A stretch of DNA of 64,000 bases from Psychrobacter immobilis (GCA_904846145.1 CAJGZL010000001.1:682001-746000); one strand, 5' to 3'. Positions 37,762 through 47,024 are shown, numbered from the stretch's first letter. Notes: generated from the letters alone by a model not told the origin. Numbers and translations: made by a program.

Positions 37762-37777
37762 CTTAGCATCTGCTAAG
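37762..37777. promoter_or_regulatory. Palindrome over the recA promoter -35 region
   Basis: CTTAGCATCTGCTAAG, 7-bp arms with a 2-base centre, sits directly upstream of the extended -10 promoter at 37800-37808, where a repressor could block polymerase. Candidate DNA-damage operator; no characterised site is claimed. Confidence 0.55.
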
Positions 37778-37799
37778 ACTCATCAGAAGGCTTGGTTTT

Positions 37800-37808
37800 T
37801 GCTATAAT
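37800..37808 (+). promoter_or_regulatory. Extended -10 promoter, likely of recA
   Basis: TGCTATAAT is a perfect extended -10 (TGnTATAAT); the -35 (TCATCA at 37780) is poor. It would give a leader of about 300 bases ahead of recA. Confidence 0.6.
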
Positions 37809-37841
37809 TACCTTATCTAATAAAGAGGCAATGACAACGGC

Positions 37842-37896
37842 ACAATGTATTTTTCATTGTTAGTCAGCGTTGTAAAGCCTGACTATTATTGGCTTT
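37842..37896 (+). promoter_or_regulatory. recA leader with mutually exclusive hairpins
   Basis: Hairpin A: ACAATG/CATTGT (37842-37860). Hairpin B: AGTCAG (37862-37867)/CTGACT (37879-37884). Hairpin C: AAAGCC (37874-37879)/GGCTTT (37891-37896) followed by TT. B and C overlap, so only one can form; C resembles a weak terminator. A 10-codon frame MTTAQCIFHC (37831-37863) ends inside the structure. Confidence 0.4.
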
Positions 37897-38116
37897 TTAA
37901 CTGCTATACCTATTCACATTTACTGTATAGTAAGATTTACTACTCATGTTAGCTTGTAACGGTTGTTTTACTCCTAATCCTCTACACCCCTTATCCTATT
38001 ATCAAATGCAAGCTCTAAAGATAAGCGTTATTGATTACAGAAGCTCATTATGCGCTGTGTGAAATTTACACTCCTAAGATAATTTAGTAACCTATATTAA
38101 CCATAAGGAGTCCATT

Positions 38117-39184
38117 ATGGACGAGAATAAAGCCAAAGCACTCAAAGCCGCACTAGGTCAGATCGAAAAGCAGTTTGGTAAAAACACTATCATGCATTTA
38201 GGTGATGATTCAGCAGCGCTTAATAATGTTGACGTGGTCTCTACAGGGTCGTTAGGCTTAGATATCGCACTAGGTATCGGCGGTCTGCCTAAAGGTCGTA
38301 TTGTGGAGATTTATGGCCCTGAAAGCTCTGGTAAAACGACGATGACTTTGCAGGCTATTGCACAGTGTCAAAAACAAGGTGGTACTTGTGCCTTTATCGA
38401 TGCTGAACACGCCCTCGACCCTGTCTATGCACGTAAGCTAGGTATCAATACTGATGATCTACTTATTTCGCAGCCCGATAACGGTGAGCAAGCCCTAGAG
38501 ATTACTGATATGCTAGTGCGCTCAGGTGCTGTCGATATGATCGTTATTGACTCTGTGGCAGCGCTCACACCGCGTGCTGAGATCGAAGGCGAGATGGGTG
38601 ATTCGCACATGGGTTTACAAGCCCGTCTGATGAGTCAAGCCCTACGTAAGATTACGGGTAATGCTAAGCGCTCTAACTGCATGGTGGTCTTTATTAACCA
38701 AATTCGTATGAAAATTGGCGTCATGTTCGGTAGTCCTGAGACCACTACTGGTGGTAATGCGCTAAAATTCTATGCTTCGGTACGGATGGATATTCGCCGT
38801 ATTGGTGCAGTCAAAAACGGTGATGAAATCATTGGTAATCAGACGCGAGTCAAAGTTATCAAAAACAAGATGGCACCACCCTTTCGTCAAGCAGAATTTG
38901 AGATTACCTATGGCGAAGGTACGAATCACTTAGCAGAAGTCATCGACTTGGGCGTTGATATCGGTGCCGTAGGCAAAGCGGGCTCTTGGTATAGTTATGG
39001 CGATGAAAAAATCGGTCAAGGTAAGGCCAATTCGGTAATTTATCTAAAAGAGAATCCTGCTATTGCTGAAGAAATTGAAGCCAAAATTCGTGCTGAAAAA
39101 TTAGGTACGGTTAACGAAAATGCTGAGTCAGATGCTGACGAAATTGGGGCAGATGTAAACGCTGAATCAGAAGCACCTTTGTAA
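38117..39184 (+). CDS. recA: Recombinase RecA
   Basis: ATP-dependent strand-exchange protein of homologous recombination and the co-protease of the DNA damage response. The 355-residue protein has [13 protein letters not shown] (Walker A), [30 protein letters not shown] (Walker B and L1) and [22 protein letters not shown] (L2 start), and ends in an acidic tail ([19 protein letters not shown]). AAGGAG lies six bases ahead of the ATG. recX follows after 35 bases. Regulation: see the palindrome, promoter and leader upstream. Confidence 0.99.
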   Translation: MDENKAKALKAALGQIEKQFGKNTIMHLGDDSAALNNVDVVSTGSLGLDIALGIGGLPKGRIVEIYGPESSGKTTMTLQAIAQCQKQGGTCAFIDAEHALDPVYARKLGINTDDLLISQPDNGEQALEITDMLVRSGAVDMIVIDSVAALTPRAEIEGEMGDSHMGLQARLMSQALRKITGNAKRSNCMVVFINQIRMKIGVMFGSPETTTGGNALKFYASVRMDIRRIGAVKNGDEIIGNQTRVKVIKNKMAPPFRQAEFEITYGEGTNHLAEVIDLGVDIGAVGKAGSWYSYGDEKIGQGKANSVIYLKENPAIAEEIEAKIRAEKLGTVNENAESDADEIGADVNAESEAPL

Positions 39185-39219
39185 TAATAAAGTGCTTATA
39201 GATCGTATAGAGGTCTTCT

Positions 39220-40347
39220 ATGCAGATTAAAACCTTAGCCGAAATATTAGCCGAGTCGGACACCGACTCGGCTAATGCGGTTGGTGCAAAAAAAAAGCCC
39301 CGCAATAAAACCTACAATAAATCTCAGAACAAGCCTAGCAAGGCTAAGTTGTTTGAACGTATAAAATCAAAAAAGGTGAAGCGTTTAGATAAGCCTTCTA
39401 ACGATGATTTTAACTATCAAGAAAAAACTCACGATCAAATATCCAGTGATAGCAATAGTGGTGACAGCAACAAGGACTATTTAGCAGATTCAGCTTCTGA
39501 GTCATATCAACCTAGCTCTCATTTTAAACCTCAGTCTAAACCCAAATCAAAACAAGGTACTAAGAAAAAAAAGCGTTTTCATCCTGCGGCTGCTTTTATT
39601 GCTGAATCGACTGATGCTCCCGTCTATACACCTCCTGAATCGCAGAGTATCAAACAGATGCTAGCAGAGGTAAAGGGTACTGTTGAGCTTAATGAAAATA
39701 GCGAGCAACCTGATGCTAATAAAGATATCAGTACAAATACGAATACCGATAACATACCCTCTGCTCTAAAAGCTTATCTGCGCACTCCAGAGCAAAAGCA
39801 AGCTGAGCTTGACGCTATAAAGGCCGAAAGTCGTTTGCGTTGGTTGGCGTTTTATTATCTATCGAGACGCGAGCATGGTAGAGCTGAGCTCAAGCAAAAG
39901 CTTATCGACAAGGAGCAAGATCCTGATAGCATCAATACGCTGCTGGATGAATTCGAGGAAAAAGGCTATCAAAGCGACTATCGTACAACTTTGATGCTCA
40001 TTCGCGAAAATATTCGTAAGGGTCGCGGTCGCGGACGTATTAAACAGGAGTTTTACAAAAAAAAGCTCGCTATGCCAAGCAACATAGACGAGCTTATTGA
40101 TATGGCAAATACTGAATCTGAAGAATTTAGTGAGTTTGTTGATGATGACGAGGACAGCTTAGTCGATGGTGTTGATTGGCTAAAGCTTGCCGTCACCGCG
40201 CGCATAAAAAAATACGGTGATAGCATCCCTACTGAGCAAAAAGAGAAAGCCAAGCAGTTGCGCTTTTTGCAATATCGCGGTTTTAAGGCTGATGTTTGCT
40301 TTGCTGCGCTCAACTATACTTTAGACAATTTAGATGAGCGTTTTTAG
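39220..40347 (+). CDS. recX: Regulatory protein RecX with a long N-terminal extension
   Basis: Inhibits RecA filament growth. The RecX core begins about residue 205 (LRWLAFYYLSRREHGRAELKQKL, then LLDEFEEKGYQSDYRTTLMLIRENIRKGRGRGRIKQE and a final helical repeat FLQYRGFKADVCFAALNY). The first 200 residues are a disordered Lys/Ser/Asp/Pro-rich region (GAKKKPRNKTYNKSQNKPSK; KPQSKPKSKQGTKKKKRF), so the protein is 375 residues against about 150-170 in E. coli; the basic clusters may bind DNA. GAGGTC six bases upstream supports the ATG. The start codes a strong hairpin (39247-39275) and an A9 run (39288-39296). Confidence 0.9.
   Translation: MQIKTLAEILAESDTDSANAVGAKKKPRNKTYNKSQNKPSKAKLFERIKSKKVKRLDKPSNDDFNYQEKTHDQISSDSNSGDSNKDYLADSASESYQPSSHFKPQSKPKSKQGTKKKKRFHPAAAFIAESTDAPVYTPPESQSIKQMLAEVKGTVELNENSEQPDANKDISTNTNTDNIPSALKAYLRTPEQKQAELDAIKAESRLRWLAFYYLSRREHGRAELKQKLIDKEQDPDSINTLLDEFEEKGYQSDYRTTLMLIRENIRKGRGRGRIKQEFYKKKLAMPSNIDELIDMANTESEEFSEFVDDDEDSLVDGVDWLKLAVTARIKKYGDSIPTEQKEKAKQLRFLQYRGFKADVCFAALNYTLDNLDERF
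39247..39275 (+). other. Perfect hairpin and A9 run within the start of recX
   Basis: TTAGCCGAGTCGG-ACA-CCGACTCGGCTAA, a 13-bp perfect stem with a 3-base loop, lies from base 28 of recX; 12 bases later comes an A9 run (39288-39296) within GCA-AAA-AAA-AAG, which contains the frameshift-prone heptamer A-AAA-AAG in frame. Confidence 0.75.
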
Positions 40348-40382
40348 TACTTATAATGTCTCAAAACTTTAATTTTAAATAC

Positions 40383-41840
40383 TTAATAGTAGCCCAAGAA
40401 CTTCCACCATATCAGTCCCGCACCAATCCAAACCACTAAGTTCACCACACTCATCACCGCTCCTACACCCCACCATTCGCCAAGGGTAATATAACCTGAG
40501 TTAAAGATAACAGGTGCTGTACCCGTTGCATAGTGGGTCAAGGTCATCATAATATTACCTGCTGCTGCTAGAATAAGCGCGTATAACATTGGTGGCGCGC
40601 CTAAGCTTAGTCCAACGGCATAAAAGGCGGCAAATAGCGCAGTGATATGAGCAGTAGTACTCGCAAAAAAGTAATGAATATAGAGATAAACTAAAGTTAA
40701 AATCGCCACTGCACCGACCCAGCCGACTCCTGTTATCCCTATCATAGATTCGATATTCTCTGAGAACCAGCTGATAAGCCCTAATTTATTCAAGTACGAA
40801 GCCATCATAATCAGCGCGCCAAACCAAATAATCGTATCCCAAGCCGACTTTTCCTTAAGGATATCATCCCAAGTCAATACGCCTGTCACTATCAAAGTAG
40901 ATAGCCCAATAAATGCTGTGGTTGTGGCATCAACGCTGAATTGCTCACCAAAGATAAGCGCAGGAATGTTGGCCCATAATATAAGCATCAGAGCAAACAC
41001 ACCGAGCATAATTTTTTCCTGCGTACTGACATGCCCCATCTCAATTAAATTATCTTTGGCAAAAGTCTTAGCATCAGGGGTTTGCTTAACCTCTGGCGGA
41101 TAAATCAAATAAATAACGATCGGCATTAATATCAGACATAGCATACCCGGTATAAACATTGCCACAGCCCATGTCGTCCAAGACAATTGAATATCACCGC
41201 CAGTGGCTTTATTGACTAAATCAACGACTAGTGGATTAGGCGCAGTCGCTGTGATAAACATTCCAGAGGTAATCGGATTAGCATGGTAATTGACCATAGC
41301 TAAGTAGCTACCGATCTTTTTTTGACTACCCTCCTCTGGCGTAGAGTGAAAGCTTTGAGCGATAGACTTCATAATTGGATGAATAATCCCGCCGCCTCGT
41401 GCTGTATTAGAGGGTGTTATAGGCGCGATCATAAGCTCCGCTGCCGTTAATGAATAAGCGACACCGATAGTTTTTTTACCAAAGATCGAAATAAAATAGT
41501 ATGCAATACGACGACCTAGACCTGTTTTTATTAGACCACGTGAGATCATCACTGCAATACCGATCAACCAAATTAATGGACTTGAGTAGCTTGATAATGC
41601 ATCAGCAATAGCTACTTTTGGACTCTCATTAGTGACACCTGTAAGCGCTACTAATGTCACAGCAATAATAGCAATAGCGCCAATGGGTAATGCTTTGCCG
41701 ATGATAGCTACAATAGTACCTATAAATAACGCTAACATGTGCCAAGCTTCTGGGGTCACGCCAGCAGGTACAGGAATAACAAACCAGATGATCAAGCCTG
41801 CTAAAATAGCAATGGCCGTAGGTATAGGTTTAAAAGGCAT
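40383..41840 (-). CDS. DASS-family sodium:anion (dicarboxylate) symporter
   Basis: 485 residues, about 12 helices, of the divalent anion:Na+ symporter family (CitT/SLC13-like). The first motif is IAPITPSNTARGGGIIHPIMKS, with the S-N-T of the substrate/sodium site; the second is THYATGTAPVIFNSGYI near the C-terminus. MAINIVAIF-like loops link the halves. Probable substrates are C4 dicarboxylates, 2-oxoglutarate or citrate; sequence alone does not choose. It follows recX tail to tail with a 35-base gap. Confidence 0.9.
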   Translation of the reverse strand: MPFKPIPTAIAILAGLIIWFVIPVPAGVTPEAWHMLALFIGTIVAIIGKALPIGAIAIIAVTLVALTGVTNESPKVAIADALSSYSSPLIWLIGIAVMISRGLIKTGLGRRIAYYFISIFGKKTIGVAYSLTAAELMIAPITPSNTARGGGIIHPIMKSIAQSFHSTPEEGSQKKIGSYLAMVNYHANPITSGMFITATAPNPLVVDLVNKATGGDIQLSWTTWAVAMFIPGMLCLILMPIVIYLIYPPEVKQTPDAKTFAKDNLIEMGHVSTQEKIMLGVFALMLILWANIPALIFGEQFSVDATTTAFIGLSTLIVTGVLTWDDILKEKSAWDTIIWFGALIMMASYLNKLGLISWFSENIESMIGITGVGWVGAVAILTLVYLYIHYFFASTTAHITALFAAFYAVGLSLGAPPMLYALILAAAGNIMMTLTHYATGTAPVIFNSGYITLGEWWGVGAVMSVVNLVVWIGAGLIWWKFLGYY

Positions 41841-41993
41841 AGCGCACTCACTTGACGTAGTTTTAAATATAAAAAACCTTAGAGTCTATTGGGTTTTTTG
41901 AAAGGAAGCCTAGTTGTATACTGAAGTAATTATAAACTAACTTTATATTTAATATAAAACCACTTTGTTACTAATGATTTTTTAATATAAAAA

Positions 41994-42019
41994 AAGAGTA
42001 TGTTGTCAAACATACTCTT
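41994..42019 (-). terminator. Intrinsic terminator of the YidB-like gene
   Basis: AAGAGTATGTT-GTCA-AACATACTCTT, perfect 11-bp stem, with a T run on the minus strand. Confidence 0.9.
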
Positions 42020-42061
42020 CGATGACAAAACTTTAAAATAAGATACTTATAACAATTTGAC

Positions 42062-42781
42062 TTATTTCAAGCCGCCTAAACGACTAGATAATTGACCCAT
42101 AATTTGATCAATCTCTTGATTGGCCTCAGCTTCGTTATCTAAGTTGCCATTAGGAGTGAGCTGATTCATCACCTCAGGTAACAGCTCAGCCAGTCCTTGA
42201 CGAACCTCGCTGTCATTTGCACCCGTATGAGCCGCCACTTGTTGAATCTCTTGCTCATCAAATAAGCGACTGATCTCATTAGGGTCGAGGTTCTCGTTCT
42301 GCTCGCTGTTACTCATCCAAGAGCGCGCTTGCTGCTCGTGACCCATACCAGTTATTTTGGATAAAGCCCCACCCAAACCACCATTACGTTGTACCCAGCT
42401 GAGCACCATTGGCATTAAAGCTGCTATTAGCATACCTTTACCACCGCCTCGGCTTTGCTGCCCACCACCTAATACGCTACCTAAGATATCACCGAGCCCA
42501 CCTGCGCCTGCATTCATACCGCTGCGTTGATTACCCCCCAGCATACCGCCCAATCCCCCGACAATGTCATCTAACCCAAAACCTTTGTCCTGTTGGCGTT
42601 CGTATTGTTGCGGATTATAACCCCCTGTTTGACCACCACCGCCAAGCACACTTCCTAATATGTCACCAAGCCCACCTGTACGATGTGGATTCACACCTTG
42701 ATTGACTGGATTGCGCTGAGCATCATTGGGATCCATAGCGCTGCGAGCGACTTGTGCTACCAAATTTCCTAGTAAACTCAT
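42062..42781 (-). CDS. YidB-like protein (DUF937), Gly-rich
   Basis: 239 residues of the YidB/DUF937 family. Residues 1-115 are Gly/Gln-rich with two copies of GGLGDILGSVLGGG, apparently an internal duplication, then KGMLIAALMPMVLSWVQRNGGLGGALSKI. The C-terminal third is a well-defined domain: SWMSNSEQNENLDPNEISRLF, then QEIQQVAAHTGANDSEVRQGLAELLPEVMNQLTPNG, the family's conserved end. Function is unknown; no signal peptide is seen. It is transcribed alone, with its own terminator. Confidence 0.87.
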   Translation of the reverse strand: MSLLGNLVAQVARSAMDPNDAQRNPVNQGVNPHRTGGLGDILGSVLGGGGQTGGYNPQQYERQQDKGFGLDDIVGGLGGMLGGNQRSGMNAGAGGLGDILGSVLGGGQQSRGGGKGMLIAALMPMVLSWVQRNGGLGGALSKITGMGHEQQARSWMSNSEQNENLDPNEISRLFDEQEIQQVAAHTGANDSEVRQGLAELLPEVMNQLTPNGNLDNEAEANQEIDQIMGQLSSRLGGLK

Positions 42782-42860
42782 AATTTTATCCTTATGTTAT
42801 TTAGAATGCTGTTCATAGTTAAGATAACAGATATTGCGAGATTTCTAGATAGGCGTTTTG

Positions 42861-43334
42861 TTATGAGCTTTGTACATGAGTGACGGTGGCTAGTATGTTT
42901 ATTGCTTGCCATTGCGTAGGTGTCATCTGATCGCGAAATATCGTGATAGATAGTAATTTTGATCGAGGTTCTACGACTTTAAATTGCAAATGTACTAATA
43001 ACTGATAACGTTGTACGCTGATAAGTTCCGCTTGCCATAAGGCATCACCGCGGCTAGTACGCATTAGCAGCTGCCAGCCTTGATTTAAGCGCTGGCTAAG
43101 CGGAGGCTGGCTTAAATGCAGTACTATCGGCCGTGATAAAGCAAGATAGCTGACCACAAGCGCTGTTACTATAAAGACAAATAAGTACTGCCATAAGGAT
43201 AGTTGAGCAAACAAAGCTAATAGTATTAACGTACCAATCAAAGTAATGTAAATCAATAAGCGTAAATAGCTCCCAGCTTTGACGGCAGCATCAATACGTA
43301 GAGAGGTCATAAGCGCTATATCCTTATAGTCCAT
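42861..43334 (-). CDS. YgfX/CptA-like membrane protein downstream of SdhE
   Basis: About 157 residues with two close transmembrane helices (YLRLLIYITLIGTLILLALFA and WQYLFVFIVTALVVSYLAL) and a C-terminal cytoplasmic beta-rich part (RGDALWQAELISVQRYQLLVHLQF). That layout and its place directly after sdhE match E. coli YgfX (CptA), which was proposed as a toxin acting on MreB/FtsZ and paired with YgfY (SdhE). The sequence match itself is weak, so the name rests on layout and gene order. ATG 43334 has AAAGG four bases upstream; ATG 43310 is also possible. Confidence 0.6.
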   Translation of the reverse strand: MDYKDIALMTSLRIDAAVKAGSYLRLLIYITLIGTLILLALFAQLSLWQYLFVFIVTALVVSYLALSRPIVLHLSQPPLSQRLNQGWQLLMRTSRGDALWQAELISVQRYQLLVHLQFKVVEPRSKLLSITIFRDQMTPTQWQAINILATVTHVQSS

Positions 43335-43412
43335 TGAACCTTTATTAAGAGTCCATTTTAGACAAGCCGTCATATTAAAATATTAGCCACTATAGCGCCA
43401 TTATTAATACGA

Positions 43413-43712
43413 CTATAAACCCTTACTATGACGCCATATCTTGATCTTATTGACCAGCTCCCATACGGCCTTGTCCTCAGGCTGGGACTGATTGGTAAAA
43501 TAATCAAGCAAGTCTGGGTCTTCATAAGTCAGCATTTCGGCAAATACTAATTGCTCAGCTGATGTCGCGTGTAGGTACTGCTCCTTAACATAAAGATCTA
43601 TATAAAAATCTAACTCTTTAAGACCACGACGCGCTTGATAAATAATGCGCCGCTGCTCAATGGTTGGCTCGGGCTGTCTTGGTTGCTGATTTTGCAGGTG
43701 AGTTGTAGTCAT
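43413..43712 (-). CDS. sdhE: FAD assembly factor SdhE
   Basis: Chaperone-like factor that helps covalent FAD attachment to succinate dehydrogenase SdhA. About 99 residues with the RGxxE signature RRGLKELDFYIDLYV, followed by LVFAEMLTYEDPDLLDYFTN, the usual helix bundle core. The N-terminal 20 residues are a polar tail. ATG 43712 has GAGAG seven to eight bases upstream; the TTG at 43727 is less likely. In E. coli the gene pairs with ygfX, as here. Confidence 0.9.
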   Translation of the reverse strand: MTTTHLQNQQPRQPEPTIEQRRIIYQARRGLKELDFYIDLYVKEQYLHATSAEQLVFAEMLTYEDPDLLDYFTNQSQPEDKAVWELVNKIKIWRHSKGL

Positions 43713-43776
43713 AAATAACGCTCTCAATATAGTAAAAATTAAGGTCAGCTAGTCAAACAGCTGTATTTTATTAATC

Positions 43777-44679
43777 TCAATGGTAATCTTTATTATAAGT
43801 CGCCAACTGTTGCCATAATGATGTTGCCTGTTGCATCATCGCGACATTATGGGTGCGAATTATGCTAGCGCCTTGTTGCAATGCTAGCAGTCCTGCGGCA
43901 GTGCCCACAGCATCACGCTCTTGGGCTTGCGTATCGACCACTGTTGCAACACCACTTTTCTGTAGTACTTCTGCCAAAAAGCGCTTGCGTGAAATGCCAA
44001 ACATGATAGGGAAATCAAGCACTTTTAAGCGATCAAGCTGAGTCAATAGCGCGCAATGATGTTCGTAAGTCTTAGCAAAACCAAAGCCTGGATCAATAAT
44101 TATCTTATCACGTTTGACCCCTAATGCCGTTACCTCTTCAATACGATTATTCAGTTCAGTACTGACCTCAAAGATAACATCTTTATAGTGCGCCAAATCA
44201 TTCATCGTCGTCGGCTCACCACGCATATGCATCAGCATAACGGGTATATCTAGGTCTGCCGCCATAAGTGCTGCGCCGTCACGTTTGAGCGCGCGCACAT
44301 CGTTCCAAATGTCTGCCCCTGCTGCAAAAGCACTTTGCATAACAGATGGATTACTAGTATCGATAGATAGCCAAATATCATTGCCAAAATGGCTACGGAT
44401 AGCTTCAACGACAGGCACTACTCGACCTATTTCCTCATCAGTCATCACCGCTTGCGCATTAGGCCGCGTTGATTCGCCGCCAATATCGATAATACTAGCC
44501 CCTGCCTTTATCATCATTTGACAATGAACCAGTGCGTCATCTACGCCATTGAACTGACCACCGTCTGAAAAAGAATCTGGTGTCACATTCAAAATACCCA
44601 TAATATGTGGTTGTGATAAATCCAAAATCTTCTGACGACTCGTCACTGTATAGGCAGGCAAAGGGTTAAATAAAGGCAT
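43777..44679 (-). CDS. folP: Dihydropteroate synthase
   Basis: Condenses p-aminobenzoate with pterin diphosphate in folate synthesis; target of sulfonamides. The 300-residue TIM-barrel enzyme has MGILNVTPDSFSDGG, the pterin site GESTRPNA, the DP-box region KIIIDPGFGFAKT and MFGISRKRFL. ATG 44679 has GGA six bases upstream; the TTG at 44685 is skipped. It follows ftsH (rlmE-ftsH-folP), the conserved E. coli order, but a terminator lies between them. Confidence 0.97.
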   Translation of the reverse strand: MPLFNPLPAYTVTSRQKILDLSQPHIMGILNVTPDSFSDGGQFNGVDDALVHCQMMIKAGASIIDIGGESTRPNAQAVMTDEEIGRVVPVVEAIRSHFGNDIWLSIDTSNPSVMQSAFAAGADIWNDVRALKRDGAALMAADLDIPVMLMHMRGEPTTMNDLAHYKDVIFEVSTELNNRIEEVTALGVKRDKIIIDPGFGFAKTYEHHCALLTQLDRLKVLDFPIMFGISRKRFLAEVLQKSGVATVVDTQAQERDAVGTAAGLLALQQGASIIRTHNVAMMQQATSLWQQLATYNKDYH

Positions 44680-44803
44680 AATCAATCCAGTGTAGTTTTA
44701 TATAAATACGAAGCCAACTTATGATATCAGTAAAGCAATACTAGCGCTAAGGCTCTCTCAAATTAGCTTGGTTATTAAGCATATATTTAACTGTCAGCTA
44801 CAA

Positions 44804-44829
44804 AAAAGCCCTTTGTTAAAAGGGCTTTT
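44804..44829 (-). terminator. Intrinsic terminator of ftsH
   Basis: AAAAGCCCTTT-GTTA-AAAGGGCTTTT followed on the minus strand by T residues, 32 bases past the ftsH stop. Confidence 0.9.
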
Positions 44830-44860
44830 CCTATAAATAAGTTAATGTCAAAAATATACT

Positions 44861-46744
44861 CTACATCGCAGGTAATGGCGGTGGTATAGAAGTCGTCTTA
44901 GTATCGTCTTTTGAGAGATTAATCTCGTTATGCTGATACACTCTTGGCGGACGTGGTGCTTCACCTGCTAAGATATCTTGCAACTGATCACGATCAATGG
45001 TTTCCCATTTCATCAAAGCATCGACCATCGCATGCATCTTATCTTTGTTGGCTTCGATCAGCTCACGGGCGATATCATACTGCTCCTCAAGCATGCGACG
45101 AACTTCATCATCGACCTTTTGCTGAGTAGCCTCTGAGATTGAGCGTCCGCCGCCACCAAAGTAACCTTGCGAGCTGTCATCATCTTCATACACCATAATA
45201 CCAAGCGCATCAGACATACCATACTTAGTGACCATCGCTCGTGCCATTTTAGTGGCACGTTCAAAGTCATTAGAGGCACCAGTCGACATCTGATTGATAA
45301 AGACTTCTTCAGCGATACGACCCCCAAATAAAATAGCAAGATCGCTTAGCATTTTAGACTTATACATACTGGTTTGATCGTGCTCAGGTAGCTGCCAAGT
45401 GACACCAAGCGCAAAGCCGCGCGGCATAATAGTCACTTTGTGCACAGGATCAGTACCTGGTAGTAGTTCCGCAACTAGCGCATGGCCCGCTTCATGATAA
45501 GCAGTAGCACGGCGCTCCTCTTCACGGATGACCATAGATTTACGCTCAGGACCCATGTATAGCTTATCTTTAGCATCTTCAAAGTCATTCATATCGACGC
45601 TACGTTTACTACGACGAGCGGCAAACAGGGCAGCTTCGTTCACTAGGTTTGCCAACTGCGCACCAGTAAATCCAGGCGTACCACGAGCCAGTGAATTGGC
45701 ATCAACCCCTGTCGTATTTGGTAATTTTTTCAAATGTACCTTTAATATTTGCTCGCGACCTTTAATATCTGGCAAGCCTACTTGTACTTGACGGTCAAAA
45801 CGACCTGGACGTAGCAAGGCTTTGTCAAGAACATCAGCACGGTTAGTCGCTGCAATGACGATAACACCTTCGTTACCTTCAAAGCCATCCATCTCAACCA
45901 ATAACTGGTTCAAAGTCTGTTCGCGCTCATCATTACCGCCGCCCATACCTGAGCCACGATGGCGACCTACGGCATCAATCTCATCGATAAAGATGATACA
46001 AGGTGCACTTTTTTTGGCTTGCTCAAACATATCACGAACACGCGAGGCACCAACACCGACGAACATCTCAACAAAATCTGAACCTGATATTGAGAAAAAC
46101 GGTACTTTAGCTTCACCAGCGATCGCACGAGCTAGTAGTGTTTTACCAGTACCTGGTGGGCCTACCATCAAGATACCACGTGGAATAGTTGCGCCTAATT
46201 TAGTAAACTTGTCAGGATCACGTAAGAACTCAACCACTTCGACAACTTCTTCTTTAGCCTCTTCACAACCAGCTACGTCATCAAAGTTAACTTTGATCTG
46301 ATCTTCAGTGAGCATCTTGGCTTTTGACTTACCAAAGCTCATAGGGCCGCCACCTTTACCGCCAGCGCCACCTTGCATATTGCGCATAAAGAACAGAAAC
46401 AGGCCAATAATCAATAGAATAGGAAAGCTGGCAATTAACAGCTGCATCAATACACTTTGACGTTTTGGCGCTGTACCTTCGATATTGACTTGGTTTTCAC
46501 GCAATAACGGTAATAGCTGTTCATCTGCTACCGCAGGGCGAATAGTCTCAAATGTTGATCCGTTTTTCTTCTCGCCAGTGATTTGCTCACCGTCAATTTC
46601 GATGCTAGCTACTTGGTTTTCTGACACTGCAGTCACAAACTCAGAGTAGTTAAGGCTATCAGGCTCAGTTGACTTATCGAAGCCACTGAATACCAGCACC
46701 AAAACGCCGATTACCACCAGCCACAATAAGGTATTTTTTACCAT
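44861..46744 (-). CDS. ftsH: ATP-dependent zinc metalloprotease FtsH
   Basis: Inner-membrane AAA+ protease that degrades LpxC, sigma-32 and misfolded membrane proteins, so it directly controls the lpxC product encoded 4 kb away. The 627-residue protein starts [19 protein letters not shown] (helix 1), has a periplasmic domain and helix 2 ([19 protein letters not shown]), then Walker [14 protein letters not shown], Walker [12 protein letters not shown], the second region of homology, and the zinc site [15 protein letters not shown] 46744 gives the classic start; an ATG at 46765 adds seven residues. Confidence 0.97.
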   Translation of the reverse strand: MVKNTLLWLVVIGVLVLVFSGFDKSTEPDSLNYSEFVTAVSENQVASIEIDGEQITGEKKNGSTFETIRPAVADEQLLPLLRENQVNIEGTAPKRQSVLMQLLIASFPILLIIGLFLFFMRNMQGGAGGKGGGPMSFGKSKAKMLTEDQIKVNFDDVAGCEEAKEEVVEVVEFLRDPDKFTKLGATIPRGILMVGPPGTGKTLLARAIAGEAKVPFFSISGSDFVEMFVGVGASRVRDMFEQAKKSAPCIIFIDEIDAVGRHRGSGMGGGNDEREQTLNQLLVEMDGFEGNEGVIVIAATNRADVLDKALLRPGRFDRQVQVGLPDIKGREQILKVHLKKLPNTTGVDANSLARGTPGFTGAQLANLVNEAALFAARRSKRSVDMNDFEDAKDKLYMGPERKSMVIREEERRATAYHEAGHALVAELLPGTDPVHKVTIMPRGFALGVTWQLPEHDQTSMYKSKMLSDLAILFGGRIAEEVFINQMSTGASNDFERATKMARAMVTKYGMSDALGIMVYEDDDSSQGYFGGGGRSISEATQQKVDDEVRRMLEEQYDIARELIEANKDKMHAMVDALMKWETIDRDQLQDILAGEAPRPPRVYQHNEINLSKDDTKTTSIPPPLPAM

Positions 46745-47024
46745 GTCGCTCACTAGTTTCCCCATCCCTTACTTATTGGTGTGTCAGTTTGACACGTGAC
46801 GTCTGTAACCTATTAGGTTTCATCAGACGACTTTGCTTAAAATAGATAATAAAAACAAAGTTAATATACCATGTTATGTGGTTTTAACCCGCATTATTCA
46901 AGCATAAACTCATATTATTCAGTTAACTATTGTAGCAGTTTCAAACGACTGTAAATACTTGCCTACGCTGATGTCATAAGACAAAAAACCCATCATAACC
47001 TATTGAAAACATTGAAAATATAAA

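Larger units (their letters stand above)
37180..38116. other. Large intergenic region upstream of recA
   Basis: 937 bases without a gene of ordinary size. From left to right: trmB terminator; two perfect DnaA boxes (37437-37457); a very AT-rich block (about 37510-37620); a one-mismatch DnaA box (37655-37663); a 16-base palindrome (37762-37777); an extended -10 promoter (37800-37808); a leader with a short possible peptide and three hairpins (37831-37896); AT-rich sequence; and AAGGAG ahead of recA. Confidence 0.7.

Noticed and set aside
41870..41900. Weak inverted A/T-rich hairpin upstream of the DASS transporter
   Set aside because: Short AT-rich arms, not downstream of any gene's stop in the right direction.
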